Assembly (NCBI RefSeq): GCF_001463705.1
Contig: NZ_BBWH01000027.1
Coordinates: 62,001-126,000, forward strand
DNA from: Aureimonas sp. AU12
GTDB taxonomy: Bacteria > Pseudomonadota > Alphaproteobacteria > Rhizobiales > Rhizobiaceae
Length of the DNA: 64,000 nt
Direction of reading: 5' to 3'
Under the pieces are notes generated by a model. It had not been told where the DNA came from and ran no database searches. It saw only the letters and a program-made list of their open reading frames with translations. Position 1 is the first letter of the stretch. Each line of letters opens with the position of its first letter. The position numbers and the translations under genes were made by a program. Below are positions 53,561-61,416 of this stretch, one piece after another.

Positions 53561-54640
53561 TCAGACCTTGCCGAGGGAGGCGCGGCGGAAGAGGGCGCGC
53601 GAAAGGCCGAGGCGGGCGCGCAGCCGCCGGAGCGGGCGGGCCGGTGCGGCGGCATCGCCCGGTTGCGTCCGGCGCGGATGGAGCGCGGTCGTCAGGAGCG
53701 ACAGGGCCGGGCCGGTCCAGCCGTGCCGCAGCTGGAGCCGGCGACGCCGGTATTGCAAGCGGGCGAACCAGCCTGGCGCCAGCCCGTCGGGAAGCGGCAG
53801 GCCGAGAAGCCGGCTGGCCGTGATCAGCTGCGTCGTCAGAATGGTGCGGTTCCGCGCGCCGGGAAACGCCGCGATCACCGCCGCGAAGTCGAGCGGTTCC
53901 TCCGCCTCCGCCTTCGCCAGCATCACCATGTCGAGGAGATGGCGCAGGTCGAGATGACCCCGCCAGAAGTCGCCGTCGTGGAACTGATCGTGCAGCACGA
54001 GTTCCACGAACAGGCGCGTCGGCGACGGCAGGAGCGCCTGCCCCGCGCCGAGCTGGACCGGGCGACCCGGATGGTCTGCCGATAGACGCCGCGTCAGGTC
54101 GTCCGGCCCCCGGGCCACGCGGTGGAGGTCGATCATTGCCGCCCGGTCGGCCCGCACGAGATCGAGCGTCAGCTCGTTCACGCGGTTGGCGCCCTTGGCG
54201 TGGACCGCATAGCCGCCCGCCTCCAGCAAGGCGAGGGCCCTGAGCCAGTCGTGCGGCGGCACGCCGAGATCGAGATCGGAGACGAGGCGCGAGCGCATCG
54301 AAGGCGGGCAGCCGAGAAGAAGCGCCACGCCCTTGTGAAGCGTCGGCACGATGCCGCCGGCATTGAGGAGCGTCAGCACCTCCTCGCACTGGTCGAGGAG
54401 GAGACGGTTCCGGCGCTCGTTGCGCGCGAGCACGTCCTGCAGGAAGACCACGAGATCGGCCGGGAGGAGGGCTGGGTCGACCGCTGCGAGCCGCGCTGCC
54501 AGGGCCGGCGTCGTCAGCGACCGGTTGGCCTGCGCGACGATCGCTTCCCAGTCCATAGGCTTCCGGTTCACCGCTTCGCCGGGCCGGGCGCCGCGCAGGA
54601 GCGCCAGCAGCGCATCGATGGGCGCGGTCCTACGGCGCAT
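53561..54640 (-). CDS. nucleotidyltransferase-fold protein (NTP_transf_5-like)
   Basis: Protein of 359 residues related to uncharacterised nucleotidyltransferases found in RiPP, exosortase and HPr-kinase-like clusters. The core motif is HKGVALLLG followed by SRLVSDLDLGVP: the Lys-Gly strand and the paired Asp of the polymerase-beta fold (DLD). A long, Arg-rich C-terminal tail follows. The ATG lies inside the kinase gene (11-base overlap), so translation is coupled. Third and last gene of the poly-Gly peptide cluster; the substrate is unknown, and modification or activation of the peptide or of a carrier is the obvious hypothesis. Confidence 0.85.
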   Translation of the reverse strand: MRRRTAPIDALLALLRGARPGEAVNRKPMDWEAIVAQANRSLTTPALAARLAAVDPALLPADLVVFLQDVLARNERRNRLLLDQCEEVLTLLNAGGIVPTLHKGVALLLGCPPSMRSRLVSDLDLGVPPHDWLRALALLEAGGYAVHAKGANRVNELTLDLVRADRAAMIDLHRVARGPDDLTRRLSADHPGRPVQLGAGQALLPSPTRLFVELVLHDQFHDGDFWRGHLDLRHLLDMVMLAKAEAEEPLDFAAVIAAFPGARNRTILTTQLITASRLLGLPLPDGLAPGWFARLQYRRRRLQLRHGWTGPALSLLTTALHPRRTQPGDAAAPARPLRRLRARLGLSRALFRRASLGKV

Positions 54641-55796
54641 CGCGGCACAGATCGACGATCGAGCGGCGAGCCTCTGCGGCCTCGCGGAAGGTCAGGCGCA
54701 CGTTCCGGCTGCCGCCGAGCAGGCCGAGCAGGCTCTCGTAGTTTCTGGCTGAAAGGCGCCGGGTGATGGTGAACCCGTCGCCGATGAGATCCCGCAGCAC
54801 CACGGGGATCTCGACGTCGGCGATGGACGGGCCGTCGACCTCGCGGCGGTCGAGCAGCGCGATCCAGCGCACGCGCAGCGGCCGGTGCGAGGGCGGAGCG
54901 GCGACCGGGCGATAGCGCACCGCGCGGCCGTCGAGCCGGCGATGGGTCGGCGCGTCCGGCGCCTGTCCCGGCCAGCCGTCCGGCTTGATGCCGGGCGCGA
55001 AGGGCAGAGGGTCGATCGTCCCGTCCATGCGCAGCAGTGCCAGATCGTCGCCGCGAAACGAGAACCCGTCCTTCAGGAGTTCGAGCGCCAGCGTGGTCTT
55101 TCCGGCGCCGGGATGGCCGCAGAGGAGAAGCGCCGCCCCGTCGCGCTCGAGCGTGGCGACATGCAGGATGAGGGAGGCCGGATTGGCGGCGATCACGTCG
55201 TCGGTCAGCCGCGCCTTGAGCGCCGGCCCCGCCTGATCGTCGCGGTAGACGGCGGCTGGGCCCGCGCTGCCTTGGAGAAAGACGAACCCGTCCTCCCGCC
55301 AGACGTCGTAGCGCAGCATCGCCGGATCGCCGGAGACCTGCGTTGCCGGGGTATCGCACGACGTTTCGAAGGGCGCGAAGATCGGCGCTGCGAGGACGGC
55401 GATTTCGCGCTCGGCGTAATGAAGAGTGACGCCGAGGCCGGGCAGGGCGAGGCGCTGCAGGAGGCAGGCGGGCGGCTCCGGGGTCCGGTCGGCCGAAAGC
55501 AGCCCGAGGTCGCAGGCGATCGACAGGGTCTGGCGCACATAGGCCGAGGCTTCGTTGGCCTCGACGCCCTCGATCCGGCGCTCGATCTCGGCGGCCATCG
55601 CCCCGTCGATGAGATGCGAGACGATGGCCGCGGCGCTATCGGTCAGGCCGACGACCTTCTGTGCCGGTTCCGAAAAGAGGAGAGCGCCGTCCGGCGTTGC
55701 GGAGAGCGATGCGCCGTCGATCCGGTAGACCGGCCCCCGCCTGCGGCCGTCGCCCTGGTCGACGAGAGGGCCGGGCCGGAGCATGCGACGGGACAT
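54630..55796 (-). CDS. PqqD-like domain fused to HPr-kinase-like ATPase
   Basis: Protein of 388 residues. Residues about 36-100 (ALLFSEPAQKVVGLTDSAAAIVSHL...) fit a PqqD/RRE peptide-binding domain. From about residue 150 an HprK-like kinase follows, with Walker A GHPGAGKTT at residues 227-235 and the paired Asp in FRGDDLALL (250-251). Related kinases phosphorylate the C-terminus of some lasso peptides, and PqqD domains present precursor leaders to modifying enzymes. The fusion suggests a single protein that recognises the neighbouring peptide and transfers phosphate to it. The peptide gene ends 30 bases upstream and the nucleotidyltransferase overlaps downstream. Confidence 0.85.
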   Translation of the reverse strand: MSRRMLRPGPLVDQGDGRRRGPVYRIDGASLSATPDGALLFSEPAQKVVGLTDSAAAIVSHLIDGAMAAEIERRIEGVEANEASAYVRQTLSIACDLGLLSADRTPEPPACLLQRLALPGLGVTLHYAEREIAVLAAPIFAPFETSCDTPATQVSGDPAMLRYDVWREDGFVFLQGSAGPAAVYRDDQAGPALKARLTDDVIAANPASLILHVATLERDGAALLLCGHPGAGKTTLALELLKDGFSFRGDDLALLRMDGTIDPLPFAPGIKPDGWPGQAPDAPTHRRLDGRAVRYRPVAAPPSHRPLRVRWIALLDRREVDGPSIADVEIPVVLRDLIGDGFTITRRLSARNYESLLGLLGGSRNVRLTFREAAEARRSIVDLCRDAP

Positions 55797-55826
55797 CGAG
55801 ACCGCGCCCGGCAGGGGCGGGCGGGC

Positions 55827-56105
55827 CTAGCCGCCGCCCTTGTGTCCGGTGTCGTGGGTGACGCGGGGTCCGGCGTCGCCGCCCGAATGCGAGGGGCCGC
55901 CACCGCCACCGCCACCGCCACCACCACCACCATCGCGCACGGCACCGCCGGAGGATTGGGCGATGGCGTCGGAGGTCATCGAGGTCGAAAGCAGGACCGT
56001 CATGGCGGGGGGGACGGTCACGGCGAAGCGACCCGCCTTCTTCAGGAAGTCGCGACGGTCCGTGCCCGAGGTGGGTGCCTCGGCGTTCGGGATTTTGTTG
56101 CTCAT
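55827..56105 (-). CDS. Tat-leader, poly-glycine peptide: putative precursor of a modified peptide
   Basis: Protein of 92 residues, not a known family to me. Residues 17-48 form a twin-arginine-type leader: TDRRDFLKKAG, then a hydrophobic stretch AVTVPPAMTVLL and a SDAIA cleavage-like site. The mature C-terminal part (about 42 residues) is nearly all Gly, Ser, Asp and His: twelve consecutive Gly at 59-70, then PSHSGGD and a HDTGHKGGG end. No Cys. GGAG is five bases before the ATG. It is first in a three-gene leftward unit with a PqqD/HPr-kinase fusion and a nucleotidyltransferase, which is why I read it as a precursor substrate; alternatively it is a small Tat-exported structural peptide. Confidence 0.8.
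   Translation of the reverse strand: MSNKIPNAEAPTSGTDRRDFLKKAGRFAVTVPPAMTVLLSTSMTSDAIAQSSGGAVRDGGGGGGGGGGGGPSHSGGDAGPRVTHDTGHKGGG
55899..55934. repeat. CCACCG/CCA microsatellite encoding the poly-Gly run
   Basis: About four CCACCG-type hexamers followed by CCA triplets, in frame with the glycine tract on the minus strand. Such repeats slip in replication in units of three bases, so glycine number could vary between strains without frameshift. Confidence 0.75.
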
Positions 56106-56282
56106 GTCGGCTCCGGAACAGCGGGTGAACGGGAGTCCACCATGGCAGGAGCGGGAGATCGGTCCCGAACTCTTTCAGCGGAGGGTAGACCATCCGAAAG
56201 GCGTAGACGTTGGGGGACCGGGAGTGCCCTTGGGGCATCGCACGGTTGGCGCTCTGGCATCCATGCCGGTTGTTCGTTCGCC

Positions 56283-56882
56283 CTAGTCGGGAAGGCCACG
56301 GCAGAGGGAGGTGACGACGAGGTCGAGCTGGCGGTCCAGCTGCGAGACGGGCACGGAAACGACGGTCTCCTGCAGGCCGATGGAAACGATGCCGTGGACC
56401 ATCGAGAACATCGACAGCGCGAGTTCGCCGATCTGGTCGTCCGACCATTCCGGCCGGAGGCCTCGCAGGGCGTCGACCGCGAGCCGGACGAGCGCGAGAT
56501 GCTCCTCCCGGTGCCAGTCGGGAGCGGGCTTGCCGGAGGCGGCGGCCCGTTCGAAGAGCGCCGACCAGGCCCGTCGCCGCGTGTCCGCAAACTCGAGATA
56601 GGCGAAGGCGAGCGAGACAAGGACGCGTTCGGGGGGGGCGGCGCCGGGTTTCAGGGCGCGGGCGGCGAGATGCGAGTCAAGGTCCCGGATCGTCCGCGAG
56701 TTCACGGCCACCATCAGCGCGTCGACATCGTCGAAGAACGTGTAGACCTGCCCGGCGGAGCATCCGGCGGCGGTCGCCACATCCTTGACGCGGACCGACG
56801 CCATTCCGCCCGCCGCGACGGCGGCGACCGCCGCATCGATCAACCGCTCGCGCACCGCCTCCCGCTTTTCCGCCACGCCCAT
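56283..56882 (-). CDS. TetR/AcrR-family repressor
   Basis: Repressor of about 199 residues. The helix-turn-helix is LIDAAVAAVAAGGMASVRVKDVATAAGCSAGQVYTFFDDVDALM, followed by an all-helical ligand-binding domain. An ATG at 56912 would add ten residues, but it lies inside a TGAAC-N3-GTTCA palindrome, so I prefer 56882 (MGVAEKREAV), which has GGGTG upstream. It is divergent from the LplT-PlsC-Aas fusion, with three operators between. Fatty-acid or phospholipid-related ligands would fit the target gene. Confidence 0.87.
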   Translation of the reverse strand: MGVAEKREAVRERLIDAAVAAVAAGGMASVRVKDVATAAGCSAGQVYTFFDDVDALMVAVNSRTIRDLDSHLAARALKPGAAPPERVLVSLAFAYLEFADTRRRAWSALFERAAASGKPAPDWHREEHLALVRLAVDALRGLRPEWSDDQIGELALSMFSMVHGIVSIGLQETVVSVPVSQLDRQLDLVVTSLCRGLPD

Positions 56883-56898
56883 CGGATCACCCAAAAAT

Positions 56899-56911
56899 TG
56901 AACGATGTTCA
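56899..56911. promoter_or_regulatory. TetR operator A (TGAAC-N3-GTTCA)
   Basis: TGAACGATGTTCA, a palindrome with a three-base centre, overlaps the upstream ATG of the TetR gene. One of three copies in this control region. Confidence 0.8.
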
Positions 56912-56947
56912 TTTTTTGCTTGCGAAGCCGTGCTCGGTGTCGCAGGA

Positions 56948-56960
56948 TGAACTACGTTCA
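56948..56960. promoter_or_regulatory. TetR operator B (TGAAC-N3-GTTCA)
   Basis: TGAACTACGTTCA, identical arms to the copies on either side; centre 17 bases from operator C. Confidence 0.8.
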
Positions 56961-56964
56961 AATA

Positions 56965-56977
56965 TGAACACTGTTCA
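56965..56977. promoter_or_regulatory. TetR operator C (TGAAC-N3-GTTCA)
   Basis: TGAACACTGTTCA overlaps the first in-frame ATG (56964) of the acyltransferase fusion, another reason to start that gene at 56994. Confidence 0.8.
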
Positions 56978-56993
56978 GAAACGGGTATCATCC

Positions 56994-59900
56994 ATGTTCG
57001 AAGCGATCAAGGGCGTCCAACCCGGCAGCGACGTCGGGGCGAACAAGGCGGCGACCCAGGCTCTCGCCGCCGCGGTGCCAGCGCCGGTCTCGGGATCGCT
57101 CCTCGCGTCACGGCGCTTCCTGCCGCTGTTCGTCACCCAGCTTCTGTCGGCGTTCACCGACAACCTCCTGAAGAACGCGGTGGTGCTTCTCATCCTCTTC
57201 GGCCTCGCCGACGGGGGAGGCGCGGAGCTCGTTCCGCTCGCGGGCGCCATTTTCATCCTGCCGTTCGTGCTGCTGTCGGCGCTCGGCGGGCAAGTGGCGG
57301 ACCGGAACGACAAGGCGGTCGTCGCCCGTTACCTGAAGCTCGCCGAGATCGGTGCGGCGGGGATCGCCGTGGCCGGCCTCGCCACCGCGTCCGTGCCCCT
57401 GATGTTCGCGGCGCTCTTCGCCTTCGGGGTGGTGTCCGCGATGTTCGGACCGGTGAAGTACGGCATCCTGCCCGATCACCTCAGCCCCGACGACCTGCCG
57501 CGCGCCAACGCCTGGATCGAAGGCGCGACGTTCTTCGCGATCCTCGCCGGCACGGTCGGCGCCGGCCTCCTGTCCGGGACCGAACACGCCAGCGGGCTGA
57601 TCGGCCCGGCCGTCGCCGTCCTTGCCCTCGCCTGCTGGGTCTCCAGCTTCCTTATCCCCCGCACCGGCGCCGGCGACCCGACCTCCACGCTCGATCCGAA
57701 CGTCGTTCGCTCGACCTGGCGCGAGGTCGCGTCCCTGCGCCGGGACGGCCGGCTCTTCACGGTCGCCGCCATGCAGGCCTGGTTCTGGACCATCGGCGCC
57801 GTCTGCCTCTCCATCCTGCCGGTCCTGGTGCGGGACTCGTTCGGCGGAACGCAGGGCGCCGTCACCCTTTGCCTTGCGACCTTCGCGGTCGCCGTGGCCG
57901 TCGGCTCGGCCGTCGCGGCCGCGCTGATCAAGGGCCGCGTGGTGCTGCTGCCCGTACCCGTCGGCACGCTGATGATGGCGGCCTTCTCCGCCGACCTCGC
58001 ATGGATCACATGGGGTATGGGCGGCACGGCCACCGACAGCCTCCTCGCCGGTGCCGGCGGTGTCCGATCGCTGGTGGACCTTGCCGGCATCGCCTTTTCC
58101 GGCGCGCTGGTCGCCGTGCCCGCGGCGGCCGCGCTTCAGGCCTGGTCGGACGCCAGGCGCCGCGCCCGCACCGTCGCCGGCGCCAACATCATCTCCTCGA
58201 TCGGCATGGCGTTCGCCGGCGTTGCCGTCGCGGCCGGGCAGGCGTCGGGCCTCGGCGTGCCCGCGATCCTCGCGATCCTCGCCGTCCTCAACGTCGTTGC
58301 GGCCCTCCTGATGTTCGCGAAACTGCCGACCAAGCCCCTCTACGATGTCGCCTCGATCTACTTTCGCGTCTTCCACCGCATGGAGGTCCGCGGCCTCGAG
58401 AACGTCGCCAAGGCCGGCAACCGCATGATCCTGGCGCCGAACCACACGTCGTTCCTCGACGGCCCGCTGGCGCTGGCGCTCACCGATCTCGACCCCGTCT
58501 TTGCCGTCGACACCGGGATCGCCCAGCGCTGGTGGGCCAAGCCCTTCCTCAATGCCACCCGCGCGATGCCGATGGACCCGACCAAGCCGATGGGCACCCG
58601 CACCCTGGTGCGCACGATCCAGGCCGGCGACCCCGTCGTGATCTTTCCCGAGGGGCGCATCTCGGTCACGGGCAGCCTGATGAAGGTCTATGACGGCGCC
58701 GCCATGGTCGCCGACAAGACCGGCGCCATGGTCGTCCCCGTGCGCATCGATGGTCTCGAACGGTCTCCGCTTTCCCGGATGAAGGACACGCAGGTGCGCC
58801 GCAAGCTCTTCCCCAAGGTCGTGGTCACCGTCGGCGAGCCGAGGGCGATCGAGGTCGATCCCGCCCTGCGCGGGGCCAGGCGCCGCGCCGCCGCCGGGGC
58901 TGCGCTCTACGAGGTCATGGCCGGGACGGTCGTGGAGTCCGCCGACATCGACCGCACGGTCGCCAGGGCCGTCGTCGACGCCGCCAGGACGTTCGGCATG
59001 TCGACCAACTGCGCCGAAGATCCGAAGGCGGGACGCCTGTCCTACGGCAAGCTGCTGCTCGCCTCCTCGGTCCTCGCTCGCAAGCTCGACGCGCTCCTGG
59101 GCGACCAGAGCCATGTCGGCCTGATGCTGCCGAGCTCGGTCGGCGCGCTCGTCACGTTCCTCGCGCTCAGCCGCTCGGGCAAGATCCCGGCCATGGTCAA
59201 CTTCACGGCGGGCGCGGCCAACGTCGCTTCCGGCCTGCGGGCCTGCCGGGCGCGCAAGATCCTGACCTCGAAGGTCTTCGTCGAGCAGGGCAAGCTCCAG
59301 CCGCTGGTCGACGCGCTGGCCGCCGAGTTCGAGATCGTCTGGCTGGAGGACGTGAAGGCGTCCGTCGGCACGCTCGATAAGGTCCTCGGCCTCCTCGGCA
59401 AGACGCGGATCGCCAGCAAGGCGAAGCCCGACGACGCGGCCGTGGTCCTCTTCACGTCCGGCTCCGAGGGGAAGCCGAAGGGCGTCGTCCTCAGCCACCG
59501 CAACATGCTGGCGAACGCCGCACAGGCCGCTGCCCGCATCGCGTTCGACCGATCCGACAAGGTCCTGAACATCCTGCCGATGTTCCACTCGTTCGGGCTG
59601 ACGGCCGCGACGATCCTGCCGATCACCCACGGGGTGCCCGTCTACTTCTACCCCTCGCCGCTGCACTACCGGATCGTGCCCGAGATCGCCTACGGGTCGA
59701 ACGCGACGATCATGTTCGGCACCGACACGTTCCTCGCCGGCTACGCCCGCACCGCCAACGCCTACGACTTCCGCTCGATGCGCTACGTGTTCTCCGGCGC
59801 CGAGCCGGTGAAGGAGTCCACCCGCAAGGTCTGGTCCGAGAAGTTCGACGTGCGCCTGCTGGAGGGTTACGGCGTGACCGAGTGCTCGCCCGTGGTGGCC

Positions 59901-60449
59901 CTCAACACCCCGCTCTTCAACAAGCCGGGCACGGTCGGGCAGCTCATGCCCGGCATCGAGCACCGCCTCGAGGCCGTGGACGGTGTCGAGGTCGGCGGTC
60001 GGCTTCACGTGCGCGGTCCGAACGTCATGCTCGGCTACCTGCGCGAGGAGAACCCCGGCGTGATCGAGACGCTGGTGGACGGTTGGCACGATACGGGCGA
60101 CGTCGTCGACATCGACACGGATGGCTTCGTGCGGATCCTCGGCCGCGCCAAGCGCTTCGCCAAGATCGGCGGCGAGATGGTGTCGCTGGCCGCGCTCGAG
60201 GCCTTCGCGGCCGAGTTCTGGCCCGGCAAGGCCTCGGCGGCCGCCGTCGTGAAGGATCCGAAGAAGGGCGAGGCCATCGTGCTCCTCACCGAGGCGGAGG
60301 GCGCCGACCGCCTGGACCTCGCGCGCTTCCTGAAATCCCGGAATGCCTCCGACCTCATGGCGCCATCCAGGGTCGTGGTCGGCACGATCCCGCTGCTCGG
60401 AACGGGCAAGGTCGATTTCGCAGAGGTGGGACGGCAGTTGGCGGCCTGA
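56994..60449 (+). CDS. aas: LplT-PlsC-Aas fusion: lysophospholipid flippase / acyltransferase / acyl-ACP synthetase
   Basis: Trifunctional protein of about 1151 residues for rescue and re-acylation of lysophospholipids in the inner membrane. Residues about 30-420 are an MFS transporter of the LplT type (LFVTQLLSAFTDNLLKNAVVLLILF). A PlsC acyltransferase follows with the HX4D motif NHTSFLDG (His484) and FPEGRIS (about 551). From about residue 680 an AMP-forming acyl-ACP synthetase has LFTSGSEGKPKG (about 818) and GYGVTECSP. In E. coli LplT and Aas are separate. ATG 56994 is preferred over 56964, which lies in an operator. Divergent from its probable TetR regulator. Confidence 0.92.
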   Translation: MFEAIKGVQPGSDVGANKAATQALAAAVPAPVSGSLLASRRFLPLFVTQLLSAFTDNLLKNAVVLLILFGLADGGGAELVPLAGAIFILPFVLLSALGGQVADRNDKAVVARYLKLAEIGAAGIAVAGLATASVPLMFAALFAFGVVSAMFGPVKYGILPDHLSPDDLPRANAWIEGATFFAILAGTVGAGLLSGTEHASGLIGPAVAVLALACWVSSFLIPRTGAGDPTSTLDPNVVRSTWREVASLRRDGRLFTVAAMQAWFWTIGAVCLSILPVLVRDSFGGTQGAVTLCLATFAVAVAVGSAVAAALIKGRVVLLPVPVGTLMMAAFSADLAWITWGMGGTATDSLLAGAGGVRSLVDLAGIAFSGALVAVPAAAALQAWSDARRRARTVAGANIISSIGMAFAGVAVAAGQASGLGVPAILAILAVLNVVAALLMFAKLPTKPLYDVASIYFRVFHRMEVRGLENVAKAGNRMILAPNHTSFLDGPLALALTDLDPVFAVDTGIAQRWWAKPFLNATRAMPMDPTKPMGTRTLVRTIQAGDPVVIFPEGRISVTGSLMKVYDGAAMVADKTGAMVVPVRIDGLERSPLSRMKDTQVRRKLFPKVVVTVGEPRAIEVDPALRGARRRAAAGAALYEVMAGTVVESADIDRTVARAVVDAARTFGMSTNCAEDPKAGRLSYGKLLLASSVLARKLDALLGDQSHVGLMLPSSVGALVTFLALSRSGKIPAMVNFTAGAANVASGLRACRARKILTSKVFVEQGKLQPLVDALAAEFEIVWLEDVKASVGTLDKVLGLLGKTRIASKAKPDDAAVVLFTSGSEGKPKGVVLSHRNMLANAAQAAARIAFDRSDKVLNILPMFHSFGLTAATILPITHGVPVYFYPSPLHYRIVPEIAYGSNATIMFGTDTFLAGYARTANAYDFRSMRYVFSGAEPVKESTRKVWSEKFDVRLLEGYGVTECSPVVALNTPLFNKPGTVGQLMPGIEHRLEAVDGVEVGGRLHVRGPNVMLGYLREENPGVIETLVDGWHDTGDVVDIDTDGFVRILGRAKRFAKIGGEMVSLAALEAFAAEFWPGKASAAAVVKDPKKGEAIVLLTEAEGADRLDLARFLKSRNASDLMAPSRVVVGTIPLLGTGKVDFAEVGRQLAA

Positions 60450-60780
60450 GGAACGGTTCAAGGGATTCGGGACAGGCCGTTCCTATCGCGGGCCGGACCC
60501 GACCTTGATCCGAGACCGCGGTTTTCGGCTCGCCAACGGAGTGATCGGCGCGACCTGGACTGACGGATGCTCCTCGAAGGACCCGATTGAACCACCGATC
60601 GGGTTCACCTCTCGGGGCCAGAAGTCCGGCGCCTCCATAGAAGCGTAGCCTGTCCGTTCGAACGGTCCCCGATGCGTGGCTCGAACCGAGCCTTCATCCA
60701 TTGGGCGGCTGCGGCGCGGAAACGCCGAGCCCAGGCGATCCCCCTTTTGCAAGAGGGAAGGGATGTGATCAGAGCGCCCG
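60450..60780. other. 331-base region between convergent genes
   Basis: Between the acyltransferase fusion and the peroxidase-fold gene. GGAACGG/CCGTTCC (60450-60456, 60477-60483) can pair as a weak terminator stem without a T-run, and CCGTTCGAACGG (60654-60665) is a perfect 12-base palindrome. No gene is evident. Confidence 0.45.
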
Positions 60781-61416
60781 TCAGGTGGTCGGCGCCACTG
60801 CGCTTGGTTCTCCCAGCGACAGCATCAGGCGGTTGGCCCAGTTGAAGAAGGCGGCGGCGAAGACGAGGTCGGCGATCTCGTCGTCCTTCAAGCCGACCTC
60901 CCGCAGCCTCGCCACGTCGTCGGTGCCGAACTCGGGCGGCGTGCGTGTCAGCCGCTCGGCCGCTTGGGCGATGGCGTTCCATCGGGGGTCGAGATCGACG
61001 GACACGCCGTCTTGCAGAAGCCGGTCGATCTCCTCGCCGCGGCCGGAATGCCGCGTGGCGAAGCGGGCGTGGACGGAGGCGCAGAAGATGCAGCCGTTGA
61101 CCCGCGAGACGGCGGTGGCGGCGAGTTCGCGCTCGGCACGCGGCAGACCGCCGTCGCCGTTGTAGAAGATGTCCTTGTCGGTGCGCGTGCGGGCGCCCAG
61201 AACCTCCGGGTCGCGGGCGAGGAGCCGAAAATAGGGCGACTGCGCGCGGCTCCGCTCGGTCAGGCCCTCGTAGTGCCGATCGGTGAGGTCCTCGACGGCG
61301 AGCGGAGCCAGCGCGGGAAGCCAGCTCAGCTCGTCCCGCGTGAACGCGTTCGGCTCGCGGTTGTCGGGATGGCTCAGAAGAACGGATGTCTCAGGCGCGG
61401 CGACGGGGGCGTTCAT
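60781..61416 (-). CDS. alkylhydroperoxidase-domain protein (Avi_7169-type)
   Basis: AhpD-like protein of 211 residues. The peroxidase/CMD core is AATAVSRVNGCIFCASVHARFAT, whose CxxC pair and following His form the AhpD redox centre. The family (TIGR04030, Avi_7169 type) normally occurs with the next protein and with luciferase-like monooxygenases and a peptide-type ABC transporter, as here. The ATG at 61416 overlaps the stop of the preceding gene (ATGA). It may detoxify peroxides or hydroperoxyflavin by-products of the monooxygenase, an inference from context. Confidence 0.88.
   Translation of the reverse strand: MNAPVAAPETSVLLSHPDNREPNAFTRDELSWLPALAPLAVEDLTDRHYEGLTERSRAQSPYFRLLARDPEVLGARTRTDKDIFYNGDGGLPRAERELAATAVSRVNGCIFCASVHARFATRHSGRGEEIDRLLQDGVSVDLDPRWNAIAQAAERLTRTPPEFGTDDVARLREVGLKDDEIADLVFAAAFFNWANRLMLSLGEPSAVAPTT

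Noticed and set aside
53561-56105. Lasso-peptide biosynthesis cluster
   Set aside because: There is no asparagine-synthetase-like cyclase and no B2-type protease, and the peptide has an export-type leader; only the PqqD and kinase parts resemble lasso accessory genes.
56899-56977. LexA (SOS) boxes
   Set aside because: Alphaproteobacterial LexA sites are direct repeats GTTC-N7-GTTC; these are inverted TGAAC-N3-GTTCA beside a TetR gene.
54885-56993. 5' part of the long plus-strand frame that leads into the acyltransferase fusion
   Set aside because: It runs antisense through the kinase, peptide and TetR genes; only the part from 56994 has domain structure.
57108-60461. Minus-strand open frame of 1117 codons opposite the acyltransferase fusion
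   Set aside because: It mirrors the codon pattern of the real gene in a GC-rich genome, is rich in Arg, Gly, Asp and His with no domain, and the plus-strand frame has three recognisable domains.
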